Shown piece after piece: positions 1 through 12,948 of a DNA stretch of 64,000 nt. The stretch spans positions 11,761,381 through 11,825,380 of the forward strand of contig CM036221.1 of the NCBI GenBank assembly GCA_020631735.1. The letters run 5' to 3'. The stretch comes from Saccharum officinarum (Eukaryota; Streptophyta; Magnoliopsida; Poales; Poaceae). Made by a program: the position numbers and the translations under genes. A model generated the notes under the pieces. That model saw only the letters and a list, made by a program, of their open reading frames with translations, had not been told where the DNA came from and searched no databases. How positions within the stretch are numbered: the first letter of the stretch is position 1; each line of letters starts with the position of its first letter.

Positions 1-2916
1 TTAGGTTGGCTTACAAAGGATGGTTTTTTTGATCTAGTAAGAGAGGTTTGGGAATCAGAGAATAGGGGTAGATCACCCATGGAACCCATTAGAACGGTTC
101 AACGGTATCTTAGAGGTTGGGCTAGAAATTTAGTTTCCCAAAACAAAAAAAAAATAAATCAGACTTGCTGGCCAAGATAGATTATCTTGATAGAAAGGCA
201 GAAACCAATTTGTTGTCACCACAGGAGGTGGAACTTAAACACCATCTTAAAGGGCAATTAACTAAGTTGCTGAGAGAGGAGGAGATCTACTGGCTTCAAC
301 GATCAAAAGCAACAAAGTTATTGCAGGGGATGATAATACTAAGTATTTTCATTTGGTGGCAAATGGGAGACATAGGAAAACTAAAATCATTCAGTTAGAA
401 CAAGATGAAGGAATTATTGTTGGAGACGCGAATCTGAAAGTTTTTATAACTGATTATTATAAAAGTCTGTTTGGGCCTCATATACAGAATTCTTTCTCAT
501 TGGACGAGACTTTGAGGCATGACATACCTCAAGTGTCGGAGGAGGAGAATGAAGTATTGGTGGCTCCATTCAGTGAGGAAGAGGTTAAAGCGGCAGTCTT
601 TGACATGGAACATAATAAGGCACCTGGCCCGGATGGCTTCTCTGCGGAATTTTACCAATTCTTTTGGGATGTTGTCAAGCATGATTTGATGAGCCTTTTT
701 AATGAATTCCATGCGGGGAGATTGCCTATCCATAGTTTAAATTTTGGGATAATTACTTTATTACCCAAAGTCACTGAGGCGATCCAAATACAACAATTTA
801 GACCAATTTGTCTTTTAAATGTGTCATTCAAGGTCTTTACAAAGGTGTTAAACAATAGAATTCTCAAAGTGTCATATAAGTTAATAGGTCCGTCTCAGAC
901 GGCTTTTATTCCGGGTCGTTACATAATGGAAGGAGTTGTAGTTTTACATGAAACAATTCATGAGTTGCATAAGAAAAAACAACATGGAGTGATCTTAAAA
1001 CTAGATTTCGAAAAAGCGTACAATAAACTAAAGTGGCCTTTTATACAAAGTCCTCAGGATGAAAGGATTCTCACCAGTTTGGTGTGAATGAATATCAAGA
1101 ATCATGACTAGAGGAAGTGTTGCAGTAAAGGTAAATGATACTTTAGACCATTATTTTCAAACAAGAAAAGGAGTACGGCAGGGGGATCCGTTATCTCCAA
1201 TCTTGTTTAATATAGTGGTTGATATGCTGGCAATTCTTATTGCACGAGCAAAAGAGGCTGATCAAATTCAAGGAGTGGTTCCACATTTGGTAGATGAAGG
1301 ACTCTCAGTCCTACAATACGCAGATGACACCATCATCTTTATGGACAATGATCTTGAGAAGGCCAAAAATATGAAGTTATTGCTTTGTGCTTTTGAGCAA
1401 TTGTCAGGACTCAAGATCAATTTCTATAAGAGTGAGTTATTTTGCTTTGGAGCAGCCAAAGCTAATCAAAATGAATTTGAACAAATCTTTGGTTGTAATG
1501 TGGGATCGTTCCTGTTTAGATACTTAGGAATTCCTATGCACCATAGAAAACTCATGAATAAGGATTGGAAACATGTGGAAGAAAGATTTCAAAAGAGACT
1601 GAGTGGTTGGAGGAGTAAGATGCTGTCAGTAGGTGGGAGACTTGTTCTAATTAATTCGGTTCTAAGTAGTCTTCCCATGTTCATGATGTCTTTTTTTGAA
1701 ATACCTAGAGGGGTCTTGAAGAAATTGGACTATTTTAGATCCCAGTTTTTTTGGCAGAGTGATGAACACAAGAAAAAATATAGGCTGACTAAGTGGGGGT
1801 AGTATGTACACCAAAAGATCAAGGAGGTTTGGGAGTGTTAAACCTTGATGTTCATAACAAGTGCCTCCTATGCAAGTGGCTCTTTAAGTTGCTAAATGGA
1901 GATGATGTTTGGCAACAGTTGATTAAGAAAAAATATTTAAGGGACAAAACTTTGACACGGGTTCAATACATGCCCGGGGACTCTCAGTTTTGGGCTGGCC
2001 TCCTGAAGGTCAAATATGAGTTTCTTTCGATGGGCAGGTTTGATTTAGGTGACGGGACCCAAGTGCGTTTTTGGGAGGACTCGTGGATTACGCCACGTCC
2101 ACTGAAAACAATCTTCCCGGCACTATACAACATTGTGAGAAAGAAAAGTGCATCTATTCGGACTGTACTATCTATGACACCTTTAAATGTAGCTTTCAGG
2201 AGATGTTTGATGGGGTCTAATTTGCAAGCATGGCACAATGTGGTGCTCATGGTTGCTCATGTATATTTCACAAACCAGAGAGATCGCTTTGTGTGGGGTT
2301 GCATCAGAATGGGTTGTTTTCAGTGAATTCCATGTATAGAGCGTCACTAAGTGTTCAAGCTTTACCGTATAATAAATTAATTTGGAAACTTAAACTACCT
2401 CTCAAAATTAAAGTCTTCACGTGGTACTTATACAAGGGTGTGATATTAACGAAAGATAATTTAGCTAGGCGACAGTGGCAAGGAGATACGAAGTGTTGCT
2501 TTTGTTCCTCTGAAGAATCAGTACAACATTTACTCTTTGACTGTCATTATGCTAAATTCATTTGGAGACTTGTTCATATTTCATTTAACCTAAAGCCTCC
2601 AAATAGTGTACACAATTTGTTTACAAGTTGGTTGGAAGGGTTAAATAGGAAAATGAAATCTCAAGTTCTTGTGGGTGCAAGTGCTATTTGTTGGGCGCTT
2701 TGGTTAACCCGTAATGATATGGTGTTTGACAAGGCCATAGCATCATCTTATTTGCAAGTTATCTTCAAAACGACTTTTTGGACCAGGTACTGGTCCCTAC
2801 TACAGAAGGAGGAAGATCGCCACTCAGTGAGAATGGGGTGTAGGATCATTGAGACAGCCGCGATGGAGGTGTTTGCAAGACACGACTGGCGTTTTAGTAA
2901 TAGAATTGCTCCTTAG
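1..2916 (+). pseudogene. LINE ORF2 reverse transcriptase, frameshifted remnant
   Basis: Coding continues through at least five frame segments: about 1-155, 165-350, 353-1087, 1104-1802 and 1793-2916 (itself with a frame change near 2300). The linker contains NKAPGPDGF and RPICLLNVSFK (RT fingers). Motif A reads LDFEKAYN, with the usual last Asp changed to Asn. KGVRQGDPLSP follows, then the catalytic YADD box at 1317-1328 and GLKINFYKSE. The C-terminus has the zf-RVT pattern around 2490-2580 (CCFC followed by HLLFDC). It would copy LINE RNA at a nicked target, but frameshifts near 155, 345, 1090, 1800 and 2300 make that impossible here. Confidence 0.85.
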
Positions 2917-3067
2917 TTTTTTCTTTCAGAAACTTTGTTGGTTTTATGGCTCAAAACTTCGTTTTTGAGATTCCCTGGACTTTCGTTTGTGTGTTTGTGT
3001 TAGTGAACAGCCATATGCATTAATCGATGCAGAAGCTATGATATTAATATATTCCCTTTTCTAAAAA
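1..3067 (+). mobile_element. 5'-truncated L1-type LINE (non-LTR retrotransposon)
   Basis: The region encodes, in order, the part of LINE ORF2 that follows the endonuclease, the reverse transcriptase and a C-terminal zinc-binding domain. A 3' untranslated stretch of about 150 bases follows and ends in a short A-run near 3062-3068. The endonuclease and ORF1 would lie before base 1, so the element is cut by the window edge. The target duplication cannot be tested because the 5' end is outside. Several frame changes show it is a dead copy. The protein is typical of the very abundant plant L1 clade. Confidence 0.85.
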
Positions 3068-3353
3068 AAGGTCTATATGTGTCAAATGAAGGTCGATCAA
3101 AGACTGTCTTGTTATAAACAAAATCATTTCTTTTTATATATCATATTTAGGATTTTTTATTAATCAATATTTTATCTATATATCTATATCTCTTACAGTA
3201 AAGCAAAACCCCACTAGAGGATCTATCTAATCTTACAGCGATCCACGTTGTAAGCCGTCCGATTCGCATTCTAAGTAAAATCCATCCATTCATCCGACTA
3301 ATACAGGTCCAGCCTATTGCTTCCACCTGACTGCATGCCTCTAAGGTCCATTA
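3068..3353. other. AT-rich flank, nothing recognised
   Basis: This is AT-rich DNA directly downstream of the LINE tail. No ORF, RNA gene or terminal repeat was recognised. Confidence 0.6.
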
Positions 3354-4325
3354 TCTATCCCTAATAATAAAAAGGCAAAATTTCAGCCTATTTTTTCATC
3401 CAGCCCATTCTAATCTGGCCCGCCAACCGTTTGGCCCACTCGTTTAATGCTCCGTCCACACACACGCTTCCCGTCTCCCCCGCACAGTACTGTCGCTCCC
3501 GCTTGGCCATGACACGTATCCCTCGCACAGCACCGCAGCTCCCTATGTCTCTCTTCGCCACTCGTCCGCTCGCCCCCGTCAGCCGCCCACAACTGCTTGC
3601 TCCCCATCTCTCACCCTTGAGGCGCCAGGCTGCCAGCGCATGGGCCCAGATGACGCGGGAGGCAACTTCACGAGAAGGCCCATTGGCAGCACGAGAGGAA
3701 GCGGTACGGGTCTACCAGAGGGGCCGGCAGCGGTGCGTGCACTCCAACGTGCGCGGGAGACAGCTTCACGAGAAAGACCGGCGGTGTGGAAGGTAGCTTC
3801 GTGAGAAGGCTAGCTGTGGTGCAGGGGAGTTGTTCTCGATTTCAACTCGGACGTGGCATTTCCATGGCGCGTCCGACATGATTTCTTCACTGACCCGGAT
3901 CGGATTAAATTGATTCATGTTCCTATTAATAAAAAGGTTTTGGGATCTCACCTTTTTCTTGCGTGTGTCCTGCCTCTCTCACTCGGACCCGGCCAGACCA
4001 ACCCTAGCACGGCCCAAGCGGGACAGCATGCGGCAGCCGTTGGGTGACGAGGCGGCCAGGCTGGGGTGGCATGAGGCGGCTGGCTGGCGAGGTTGCACGG
4101 TGCGCACCACTACAGATCCGGGCGGGCGGCCGACCCTACGTAAAACAAAAGAATAGAAAACACCATAGACCACTAAAGGATACAGGCACTACTATCCTCC
4201 TCCCTCCGCAAATGCCCAATACGCCGCCACCCATCTTAAAGGAAAGGAAAATAAAGGGCCGTCGCTTCCTGCTTGCCGCTCCAAATACTGTCGATGCAAA
4301 AGAAAACGCAGCTGCCTCTGCATGA
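3354..4325 (+). mobile_element. Possible Helitron 5' end with GC-rich interior
   Basis: At 3354 an A is followed by TCTATCCCTAATAATAAAAA, which resembles the 5' terminus of grass Helitrons (TC after A, then TACTA-like and A-rich sequence). It leads into a GC-rich stretch (about 3410-4140) unlike its AT-rich surroundings, as is common for Helitrons with captured gene pieces. A second similar string, CTATTAATAAAAAGG, occurs near 3923-3937. Short open frames here are arginine/proline-rich and look non-coding. No matching hairpin plus CTRR 3' end was found, so the right border is only the end of the GC-rich part. Confidence 0.3.
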
Positions 4326-5040
4326 TGCTCAAAGCCTGTGCCCCAGTCAATCGAATCAATCAGATCATATGAGTGTGACTTTTGTTGAAGTGATTACATC
4401 GTCTATAAATTATGATTACATTTATATTGATAATTAGGCAAAATTCTTACTTCATATTTGAATTTCAAACTTACAATGTTATTCAATGCCTACACACCAA
4501 ATTGTGGTGTTATCTATAATTATTTACTAAATTAGTAAATAAATTTTATTAAATTGAATATTTTTTCAACCCGAGAAAACCCCATTTCCATTATAGCATA
4601 ACGGAAATACAAGCATTCAACAGATTACAGATCAGACAAGAAGCAGAAAAGGGGCCTGCAGGTAGAACTACCAACAGGAAAGCTAGACTTCAATTTTCGG
4701 AACTGATCTACCAAAGGAACTTAAACTACCCGCTGCATCTGAGCACCATCGCGCTCACACGGTTTAAACTGACATTACATCGACCAAAGTAACATCATTT
4801 CGACAATCTGAAAGAAGATCAGAAAGATGGACCACAAATACCCAAAAAGCATTTATTCACTACGCTAAGTCACCCAGTATCGTCTCATAGAGACCGAAGT
4901 CCTTCCATCATGTAGAGTCATCATCTTGTTCAGGTGTCTCCTCAGGCGCCACAAAAGCCCAAGATGTTACTAACATCTCTTCCCACATGCTAGAGCAGGA
5001 AAACTCGGCATCAAAACCCCTTCATCAAAGTAAAACGCAG
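4326..5040 (-). repeat. AT-rich DNA, then a possible LINE 3' end on the minus strand
   Basis: Bases 4326-4560 are AT-rich with nothing recognised. Near 4561-4600 the minus strand reads GGAAATGGGGTTTTC, then TCGGGTTGAAAAAA, like the 3' terminus and A-tail of a grass LINE whose body would extend rightward. The following few hundred bases have no open frame and would fit a 3' UTR. No RT motif was found to confirm it. Confidence 0.25.
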
Positions 5041-7411
5041 AAGCAACGACAAGAACAAAACTCGTTAAGATAAATTTCACAGCTATGTTTTTTAAACCAT
5101 GAAGGATCTCATGACTGATAAACTAGTTTATTACAGCAAACCAAAAACATCGTTATTATCTCTAATGGTGTGTGAAACAGTGAAGATGTGCCACTAATTC
5201 CCTCCCTTCAAGCAAAGCATCCAAATCAAGCATAAATCTCAGCAAGCAAACTGCCTGAACATGTCATTCAAACTACAATTTAATTAGACATCAATTTAAT
5301 CATAGAAGAATACTTGTCATTATTATAAATAAAAGGTTCATGATAAAATTATAAATCCAACAAAATTTCCATAAAGAAACTAAGAACAAGATATAAAATA
5401 AATGAACGACCTCTGCATATGAATAAGACAATACTCCTCATCTTATAAATGAAACATTACTCCTCATATAATAGAAACAACACTCCTCATATCCCACTTC
5501 ATTCCAACATAAAACTTCAAAGAGTGCAAATGCAATGCATATGCATGTCCACTGCCTTCATACCCAACAAGGTATGAAGCTGCATCGTACCCCTCCTCGG
5601 GCAACGTACGATGCTGTACCGGTATGATCGTGATCATAGGTCAATAACATAATCCACAAGAGCACTCCGAAATAGTCATTTAACTTTCTCACCGACCAAG
5701 CTCAAGAGCACTCCAGAATAGTTATATGACTTTCTCACCAACCTGGCTCGATGCATATGCTCATAACAAGAATGCACATGATGCAATAATATGATGCAAC
5801 CACAAGATTACTTTCCACATAGGCCATATACCCCCATAATCATGAACCATATCGCTTACCTTCGGACGATAGACAAATACTTAACACATATGTCATATAT
5901 CTCCACAACAATAAAACATAGCACTTTACCTCATGATGATAGACAAATGATGAAAGATTCAACAATGAAGATAATGTATAAGTTACTTTAAAGGATAAGT
6001 GATTTCATAGTTATATCATCTTGGTTTCATTCATGTTATGATGAATTGTAGATAGAATGAAAAACATGTCAAGTTGTAGCAAACCACCGCTACGTTTACT
6101 TGCCTCTTTAACGAAGAAGATCATAAGCACTAGCGACATTTCAAAGTGCTACCACTTGATCACAAGCAATTCTTAGTACCAACACAATCATACTAGCAAA
6201 TACAACAATTACTCACTAGAGCACGTCCAAACCTGACATTTAAGCATCTATGTTTGCGCTACATTCATGACAGCAGCACTATCTCTTCTCTTTTTCATAG
6301 ACTTGAAACTGCACATCCAAAAATTCTAAAAAGTTACCAGACTATGAATGGCTTCATTATCAACAACTTTGGTATTATATAGTTTTGCATAAGAGGTCTC
6401 CAAGATGGCCTAAATAACCATCGAACTTAAGTGAACTCTTCTGTCGACCAAAAACAGGACGTCCAACTTTCAACAATGCAAAGCTGGAGATACGCTCATC
6501 GAACAATTTAAGTACTTTACCAATCTAGGAATCTTGATAAAATATCTACAACTTTTGTTCTTATTGAATGATGAAATTATGCCATTAAGTGGGTAATAAC
6601 CTGATTAATCTAAATCTGTCTTGAACTGACATAGAAGAACTAAAACTGTACTACCTCCTATTCCCTTCATCCAAAAAATTTAAGATTTCTATATGGAGTA
6701 GGTAAGTTCATTATCCACAACTGTCTAAGTCATTGGTACCTCCAGAAAATTCATTTAGATGATCTAATCTTGGTTAGCAGTTCAGACAGACAATCTGTCA
6801 GGTATTGCACAACATACTCACTGAACAATTTATATCCATAGTTATTTAACCCTATAAAGATGAAATTTACCATTCTGGAAAGGTTGTGAAAAACTCTACG
6901 ATGTTCTAGTACATCAAAAATTCCAGTTCTGAAAGAAGGGGGGACAAATCTGCAATTGAATGGGTGCTGCTCAGAATTTCAGGACTGTAAAATCATTCAA
7001 CTTGGTTCAATCATCTCATTAAGGTTTGCTCCTAGATTGTTATTAGTTAATTTTCTTCCATTTAGAGCTAGAAGTTAGAGATTTCTAGTCCCATTAGAGC
7101 TTGTTCCGCAATGATTGATGCAGTAGCTACATAGCCAGATCATTTGTTGCTTATGACTGTAAATAAACCTTAGGGTTGGAACACTTAGAGGGAAACTTAT
7201 AGTGATCCGTTCACTTGCGGTAATAGCTCACAATTTGTGTACATAGAAGTCAGCCAACATTTAGGTCCATAAATATGTGAGGAGCATCCCCATCCTAATA
7301 CTCACACATGAACGAGAAAGGAAGAAGAGAAGCTCCAGCTAAATCCTATGCCCATCGATTTAATTTTTGTGCCTATATCGTGTGTGACTAGACAAGTGAT
7401 GATCCAATCAC
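5041..7411. other. Non-coding, probably repeat-derived region
   Basis: About 2.4 kb has no credible ORF and no tRNA or rRNA. The text resembles decayed LTR or spacer sequence of a Gypsy-type element, but no LTR pair or primer-binding site was found. The only clear structure is a 46 bp tandem duplication at 5658-5749. It ends at the TAA target site of the CACTA element. Confidence 0.4.
5658..5749. repeat. 46 bp tandem duplication (two units)
   Basis: Units 5658-5703 and 5704-5749 both begin AAGAGCACTCC and contain ACTTTCTCACC at the same offset. They differ at about ten positions. The duplication is local and non-coding. Confidence 0.75.
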
Positions 7412-7414
7412 TAA

Positions 7415-7425
7415 CACTACTACAC
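7415..7425 (+). repeat. CACTA left terminal inverted repeat
   Basis: CACTACTACAC follows the TAA target duplication and pairs with 31531-31541. In this superfamily the transposase cuts at these ends. Confidence 0.95.
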
Positions 7426-7465
7426 GTTTCATTTTGGACAGCATTTTGCTTTTGACCTCCGAGGC

Positions 7466-7760
7466 CGGCGGCCTGGCTGCCCGCCTCGGTTATTCTAGGC
7501 CAGGCAGCCAGGCCAGCAACCGCCTTGGTTAATCCTTAACCGAGGCGGGCGCTGTAATGAAACTGCCTCGGTTAATGCTTATTAACCGAGGCGGTTGCTC
7601 TAACGCAACCGCCTTGGTTAATACATTATCTAAGGCGGTTCTTGTAAGAAACTGCCTCGGTTAATATATTAACCGAGTCATTTGTTGTAAGCCAACCGCC
7701 TTGGTTAATAGACGATTAACCATGATGGTTTTTTTATGTTGCCCGCCTCAGTTAAGTCTA
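7466..7760. repeat. CACTA left subterminal repeat array
   Basis: Roughly ten copies of a motif near CCGCCTCGGTTAAT appear, direct and inverted, often as pairs around a short AT loop. Examples lie at 7475-7495, 7555-7600, 7605-7670 and 7690-7760. In En/Spm such arrays are the TnpA binding sites needed for transposition and promoter control. Some copies carry G-to-A or C-to-T changes (for example CCTTGG for CCTCGG). Confidence 0.85.
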
Positions 7761-7763
7761 GGC

Positions 7764-7770
7764 TATAAAT
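7764..7770 (+). promoter_or_regulatory. TATA box of the CACTA transposase gene
   Basis: TATAAAT lies immediately after the subterminal repeats and about 330 bases before the first coding ATG (8099). A C/T-rich leader follows, and the sequence just before the ATG ends in a possible intron acceptor (CTGCAAG). This is the standard layout of a CACTA element whose terminal repeats serve as upstream promoter elements. Confidence 0.55.
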
Positions 7771-8098
7771 GCAGCCCCACCCACCCTTCTTCCCCACGGC
7801 TCCTCCTCTATTATTTAGGGTTTTGAGTTCAAAACCCTAAAACTGGCCATTTTCTAAGGGGAGGTTTTGCCCTTGGATTTGGTGAAGGGGGCACCGCAAG
7901 AGGATGATTCTCACTCTCTAACCCTCAATCCTCTCTCTTTTCCATGGTTTGGTACTCTTTTGTGAAGTTCTAGATCTAGATCTATTTGGAGGAGAGAGAA
8001 ATCCTTAGATCTAGAGCTATGCAGTTGTCTTTTCTTCGTACTGTTGTGCTTATATGTGCCACTTTCATTGTTTGTGTCTCTGCAAGGTGGAGTGGATC

Positions 8099-10886
8099 AT
8101 GGATAGGGAATGGGTGTACAAGACTCTAAGGGTGGACCTAGCTTTCCTGGAACATGTGACGAAGTTTATTGCCATTGCCAAAAGGCATCGTCTGAGTCTC
8201 AAGAAAGAAGTCACCATCTGTCCATGTAAGAGCTGCAAGAACTGTTATGCCCTGGAAGATGACAAGGTGAAATCTCACTTGGTCTGGTATGGTTTCGTCA
8301 ACAATTACACTATCTAGAAGTTTCACAGAGAACAAGCAGAGGATCCGAGTGTTGGTGATGCATCTAGAGGAGGAAGGAACTCATCGACAGCGACGACGGC
8401 GGTGGTGAATGTCGGACAACAAACCTCATCAGTAGCGGCTGACAGGCACGATAATGCTGGTACTGGTGACAATGTAGAGCGTGATTACTTCATGATGGAG
8501 GATCTGCTCCAAGACACGGCTAATGATGATGATGGGGACGATGGTGGTGAGCCAATGAGGGATCCTGAGATCGCAGAGCTATTTGAGTCAATTGCTAATC
8601 ATGCTCGAGACAATGACATTCTGTTTGGGAACCTGAGGTGGCTTGAGAATTTCAGAGAGATGAAGCAAGCGGCCATTGATCCCCTCTATAAGGAATGTCT
8701 GAAGCACTAAATGGCGCTGCATTTTAACCTCCAGATGTTGATGCTAAAGGTTCTCCATGGCTGGTCTGACACTAGCTTCAATGACATGTTACGTATCCTG
8801 GCTGACACATACCGAGAGGGTAACAAGGTGCCCGCCAATACCTATCGGACGAAGAAGCTAATCTGGCCAGTGGTGATGAAGCTTAAAAAGTTACACGCCT
8901 GCCCTAACCACTGTATCCTATATCGGGGTAAGTATGAGAACTTGTAGAGCTGTCCACACTGTGGCGCGAGTCGGTACAAGAGGAATGTCGGTTGTCACGT
9001 GGGTGCGGACGACGAGAGAGGGCCGAAGAAGAAGCAGACAGCTGCCAACAAGACTACCACGAAGAAGCAGATCCCGTCGCCTGAGGATGACGAAGAAGAG
9101 GGTTACACGCAGAGGAAAATTCTGACCCTATCGATGTGGTACCTACCCGTGATTGATCGCCTGCGTGCTATATTTAGGAACCCCGAGGATGCCAAGCTGA
9201 TGTCATGGCATGCATCTGATGAGCGCATGAAGGGCGATGGCACGTTGTGACACCCCGCCGATGGCAAGCAGTGGAAGCATTTTGACGCCAAGTTCCCTAA
9301 GGAGTTTGGTGACGAGGCGAGGAACGTCATGTTCGCGCTAAGTACTAATGGGATGAACCCGTTCGGTGAGCTCAACAGCTCCCATAGCACTTGGTCGGTC
9401 ATCCTCACCATCTACAACCTACCTCCCTAGCTATGTCAGAAGCATAGGTATCTTTTACTGACTTGTATTATTTCTAGACCGAAGCAGCCATGCAATGATA
9501 TAGATGTGTTTCTGGAGCCGCTCATGGAGGATATGAAGATACTATGGGAAGACGGGGTCAAGATGATGGATGCATCCCTAAAGAAGGAGTTTACTCTAAA
9601 AGCCATCATCTTTGTCACCATCACCAATTACCCTGGTCTTTCTTCAATGTCGGGGCAGATCAAAGGTAAGTTTGGTTATGTAGTTTGCATTGACGGTACC
9701 TGCTACGCTTATCTTAATGCATCCAAAAAGTTGGTGTACATGAGGCATAGGTGATTCCTCAACAAGAAGCACAGGTACCGGGCAGAGATGATGAATAAGT
9801 ACTTCAACAACCAGGATGAGCCTCAACATGACGAGCCAGAAAGGATGAAGTAGGGGCAAAAGGTGTTTGAAATGGTGAATGGCATAGAAGTTGAGTTCAG
9901 GAAGAAGAAGAAGAAAGAGAAATATGGGACCAAGACAAGGAAGAAGAGGAAGCTGGATAAGATGGAGGAGGAGGAACCACTTGTCGCCCCAGTTCCTTTC
10001 AAGAAATGGTCATGTTTCTTCAAGTACCTGTTGTACTAGAAGGAGCTAGATACGTCCCATGCCATCGACTGCATGCACCTAGAGAAGAATGTCTTCGAAA
10101 GCAGCATTGGCGTCCTACTAGACATTAAGACTAAGACAAAGGATGGTCTCAAGTAACGGATGGATCTTATGAACTAGAATATTAGGACCGAAATTCACTC
10201 GACACCGACGACACAGAGCGGGAAAGTTGACCTTCTGAGCACAAGCTACAACCTGACAAGAGATAAGAAGAGGGTCGTGTGCCAGTGGCTTAGGGTTGTG
10301 AAGGTGCCGATTAATTTCTCTTCCAACATCAAGAGCTTGGTCTCGATGAAGGACCTCACACTAACCAGCTTCAACGCACATGACTGCCATGTCATGCTCA
10401 TGGTGTTCCTTCCAATTGTGATCAAGGCTATCGGTCTAGAGTACGTGAAGATGGTCATCACATGCCTTAGTTACTTCTTCAACTTCATCACATATAAGGT
10501 CATCGATGAAGCTGAGCTGTCAGGCCTGAAACAGTTCATCACGGAGACTCTTTGCTAGCTCGAGATGTGCTTCTTGTCGTCTTTCTTCGATATTATGCCA
10601 CACCTGATGATGCACATGGTTGATCAAATATAGGAGCTAGGCCCCATGTACCTGCACCAGATGTGTACATACGAGCAGTTCATGCCGACCCTCAATAGAT
10701 ACGCCCTTAACCGTGCATACCCGGAGGGCTCTATGATCGAGGCATACACAACCGAGGAGGCCGTTAACTGCTGCACCAAGTACATCTAGAATGGGAGGGC
10801 GATTGGCCTACCTGTCCCTCAGCATGAAGGCAGAACTTAGGGAATGGGTTGCACAGGGAGGAAAGTATGCACAAATGTATAGTATG
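8099..10886 (+). pseudogene. CACTA TnpD/TNP2-type transposase, 5' part, many in-frame stops
   Basis: The start ATG at 8099 opens MDREWVY, the usual beginning of the Transpos_assoc domain, with a CPCKSCKNC zinc-like motif and an HLVWYGF match. The TNP2 transposase core follows: KVLHGWSDTSFNDMLRIL, SCPHCGASRYKRN (about 8945-8985), MSWHASDERMKGDGTL (about 9200-9247), PKQPCNDIDVFLEPLMEDMK (about 9481-9540), IDGTCYAYLNASKKLVYMRH and AIDCMHLEKNVFE (about 10060-10098). A DUF4218-like part reaches the Copia insertion. In-frame stops (8315, 8945, 9248, 9428, 9751, 9851, 10037 and others) break it. Most sit where the family has Trp, Arg or Gln, so C-to-T or G-to-A change is the likely cause. The gene continues at 22707. 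Confidence 0.85.
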
Positions 10887-12469
10887 TGAAAGGATCTAAT
10901 AGGCCTAGAGGGGGGGTGAATAGGCCAATCTAAAAACCTGAAACTCAAAATCTCACAGCGGAAGTTAATACACTGACCGGTACTACCAGTTGGTTGGACC
11001 GGTACTACCGGTGAGGGATCACCGGTACTACCGACGCAGACGACCGGTACTACCGGTACCTTACTGAAACTAAGAAATCAGAGATTTGTGAGTTGTGATT
11101 TCAGATCCGAGTTTTACCCCACTACCAACGATGATGTTGATGAAGTTTATGAACTCTCCTTTCTTATTCTTTCACCAAGTAGTAGATCGAGCACCCACAA
11201 CCTAAGAAAGAGATATGAAAGAGGGAGAACACAAAGAACAAGTAATATCTCAAGAGAACACAAATAACAACAACAACAAGCACGCAGGACACACGATTTA
11301 ACCCGAGGTTCGGCAACCCCACTAAGGAGTTCCTACGTCCTCGTTGTTGAGGTGACCACTAAGGTCGGAGTCTCTTCCACCTCCTTACCTCCCTCAAGCA
11401 ACCACAAAGGTTAGCCCAAGATTTCCACTAAGAAAACAAGGGTAATACAAACACTTCGGGTGCCCTCACAAGTAGAACAACACGGGCAACCACGAAGAAC
11501 ACCTAGCCGGCTAGGGTTCCAAGAACCCAAGAGTAACAAATACAAATCAAGCCAACTAGGAGGGGAACCAAGTGCTCAAGATGTGAATCGAAGCTTTCCA
11601 CTCTTAAATCTCTCCTCTCTGCACAGATCTTGCAAGGGATTGGATTTGAGAGCAAAGAGGAAGAGAGAGAGTGGGTGAGTCAATGCTTGAGAGCTGTTTG
11701 TCTGAAGGTTGGTAGGAGTAAATGGCATGGGTAACGGTTAGAAATGAAGGGGAGAGCTATTTATACTCTTATCTTCGAAGCGGTACCGGTACTACCGGTG
11801 AGCACCCACCGGTACTACCGGTCCTAAGGAATCCAACCGTTACAGTCAACCTACTGGAGACTTTGCGAGAAAATAGTCTACCGGTACTACCGGTCAACGA
11901 CCGGTACCACCGGTAGTACAGATTTTGGCGAAGACAAGATTTGCGGGAAAAAGACTTACCGGTACTACCGGGCTTTCACCGGTACTACCGGTCAATGGCC
12001 GGTACTACCGGTCCACCACCGATACTACCGCTAGAACAAAAACTCGCAGAACTAAGGCGCTGACACCGGCGGGATTTATGCCTACCGGTACTACCGGTGG
12101 TTCATCGATACTACCGGTACTCCCAGGCATAAAACACTTCTCTAAGTGTCCGTGAGTGCAAAGGTGTCTCTCAAACGCTTAAACCAACACAAATTGAGCA
12201 CAAGTTTTCCTTCTAGATAGCCTAATTTGTATCCCTCTTGATAGTGCGGCGTTTCCTATATCTCAAGTCAAAAGATAAGATCTAATCGACCCACTTGAGA
12301 CGGAATGCTTTCCAACCAAAGGAATTGAGGGTGCTAACATCACCAAATGTGACCATACAAATTCTTTCCTTGAATTAACACCTGCATATTCACTTAGATA
12401 GACATGTTAGTCCCTAATTTGATTGTCATTAATTATCCAAAACCCACAACGGGGGCGAATGCACTTTCA
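10887..12469 (-). repeat. 3' LTR of the SIRE/Maximus-like Copia element
   Basis: 1583 bp, collinear with 21120-22701, with one extra G in the G-run near 10911 and about ten substitutions. It carries the same ACCGGT-repeat clusters and a TATAAATA at 11758-11765, which could drive read-out into CACTA sequence on the minus strand. Confidence 0.95.
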
Positions 12470-12483
12470 AACTCCCCCTTTTT
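12470..12483 (-). promoter_or_regulatory. Polypurine tract
   Basis: AAAAAGGGGGAGTT on the minus strand abuts the 3' LTR, the expected position for plus-strand DNA priming. Confidence 0.85.
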
Positions 12484-12948
12484 GGTAATTGATGACAACC
12501 AACTTAGGCTTACATAAGGTATAAAGAATTGAAGAGTTTGAATTTCAAACTTTACAGAAGGCTCCCCCTCAGTGTATGCATTGAACTTGAATCTCAACAT
12601 TGATCATAATCAATATGCATACATAAGGGAAGCTCCCCCTAAATTTTGCAATTCGTGGGATGCCTAAAAGTGTGTGACAAGAAAAATAACGTGATGCATG
12701 AGACATGACTTATCACACAAACACAGGAAAACAAACTAGGCAAACATAACAAATAAGCAAAAGTGAATAGCCTACAATCATCCATCATCACACAAATAGT
12801 TCTTAGTCCACCATACATAGTTTACCACAAGGTTTGAAAAGATTACACGACCATTAACTACCTATTACATAGATGATAAGCCTAACACTCCCCCTTTGGC
12901 ATCAAATGCCAAAAAGGGTAGGCACAGAAAGAACCAAGGTAGCGAAGT
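12484..12948 (-). other. 3' untranslated part of the Copia element
   Basis: AT-rich sequence between the third ORF and the polypurine tract, with pyrimidine blocks such as GCTCCCCCTCAG (plus strand). Nothing coding was seen. Confidence 0.6.

Noticed and set aside
7466..7760. CRISPR-like array of short repeats
   Set aside because: The repeats are in both orientations, of uneven spacing and next to a CACTA terminus; they are transposon subterminal repeats in a plant genome.
11460..12155. ORFs of 60-76 codons within the LTR, repeated exactly at 21692-22387
   Set aside because: They appear in both LTRs because the LTRs are duplicates, and much of their length is the ACCGGT repeat; not genes.
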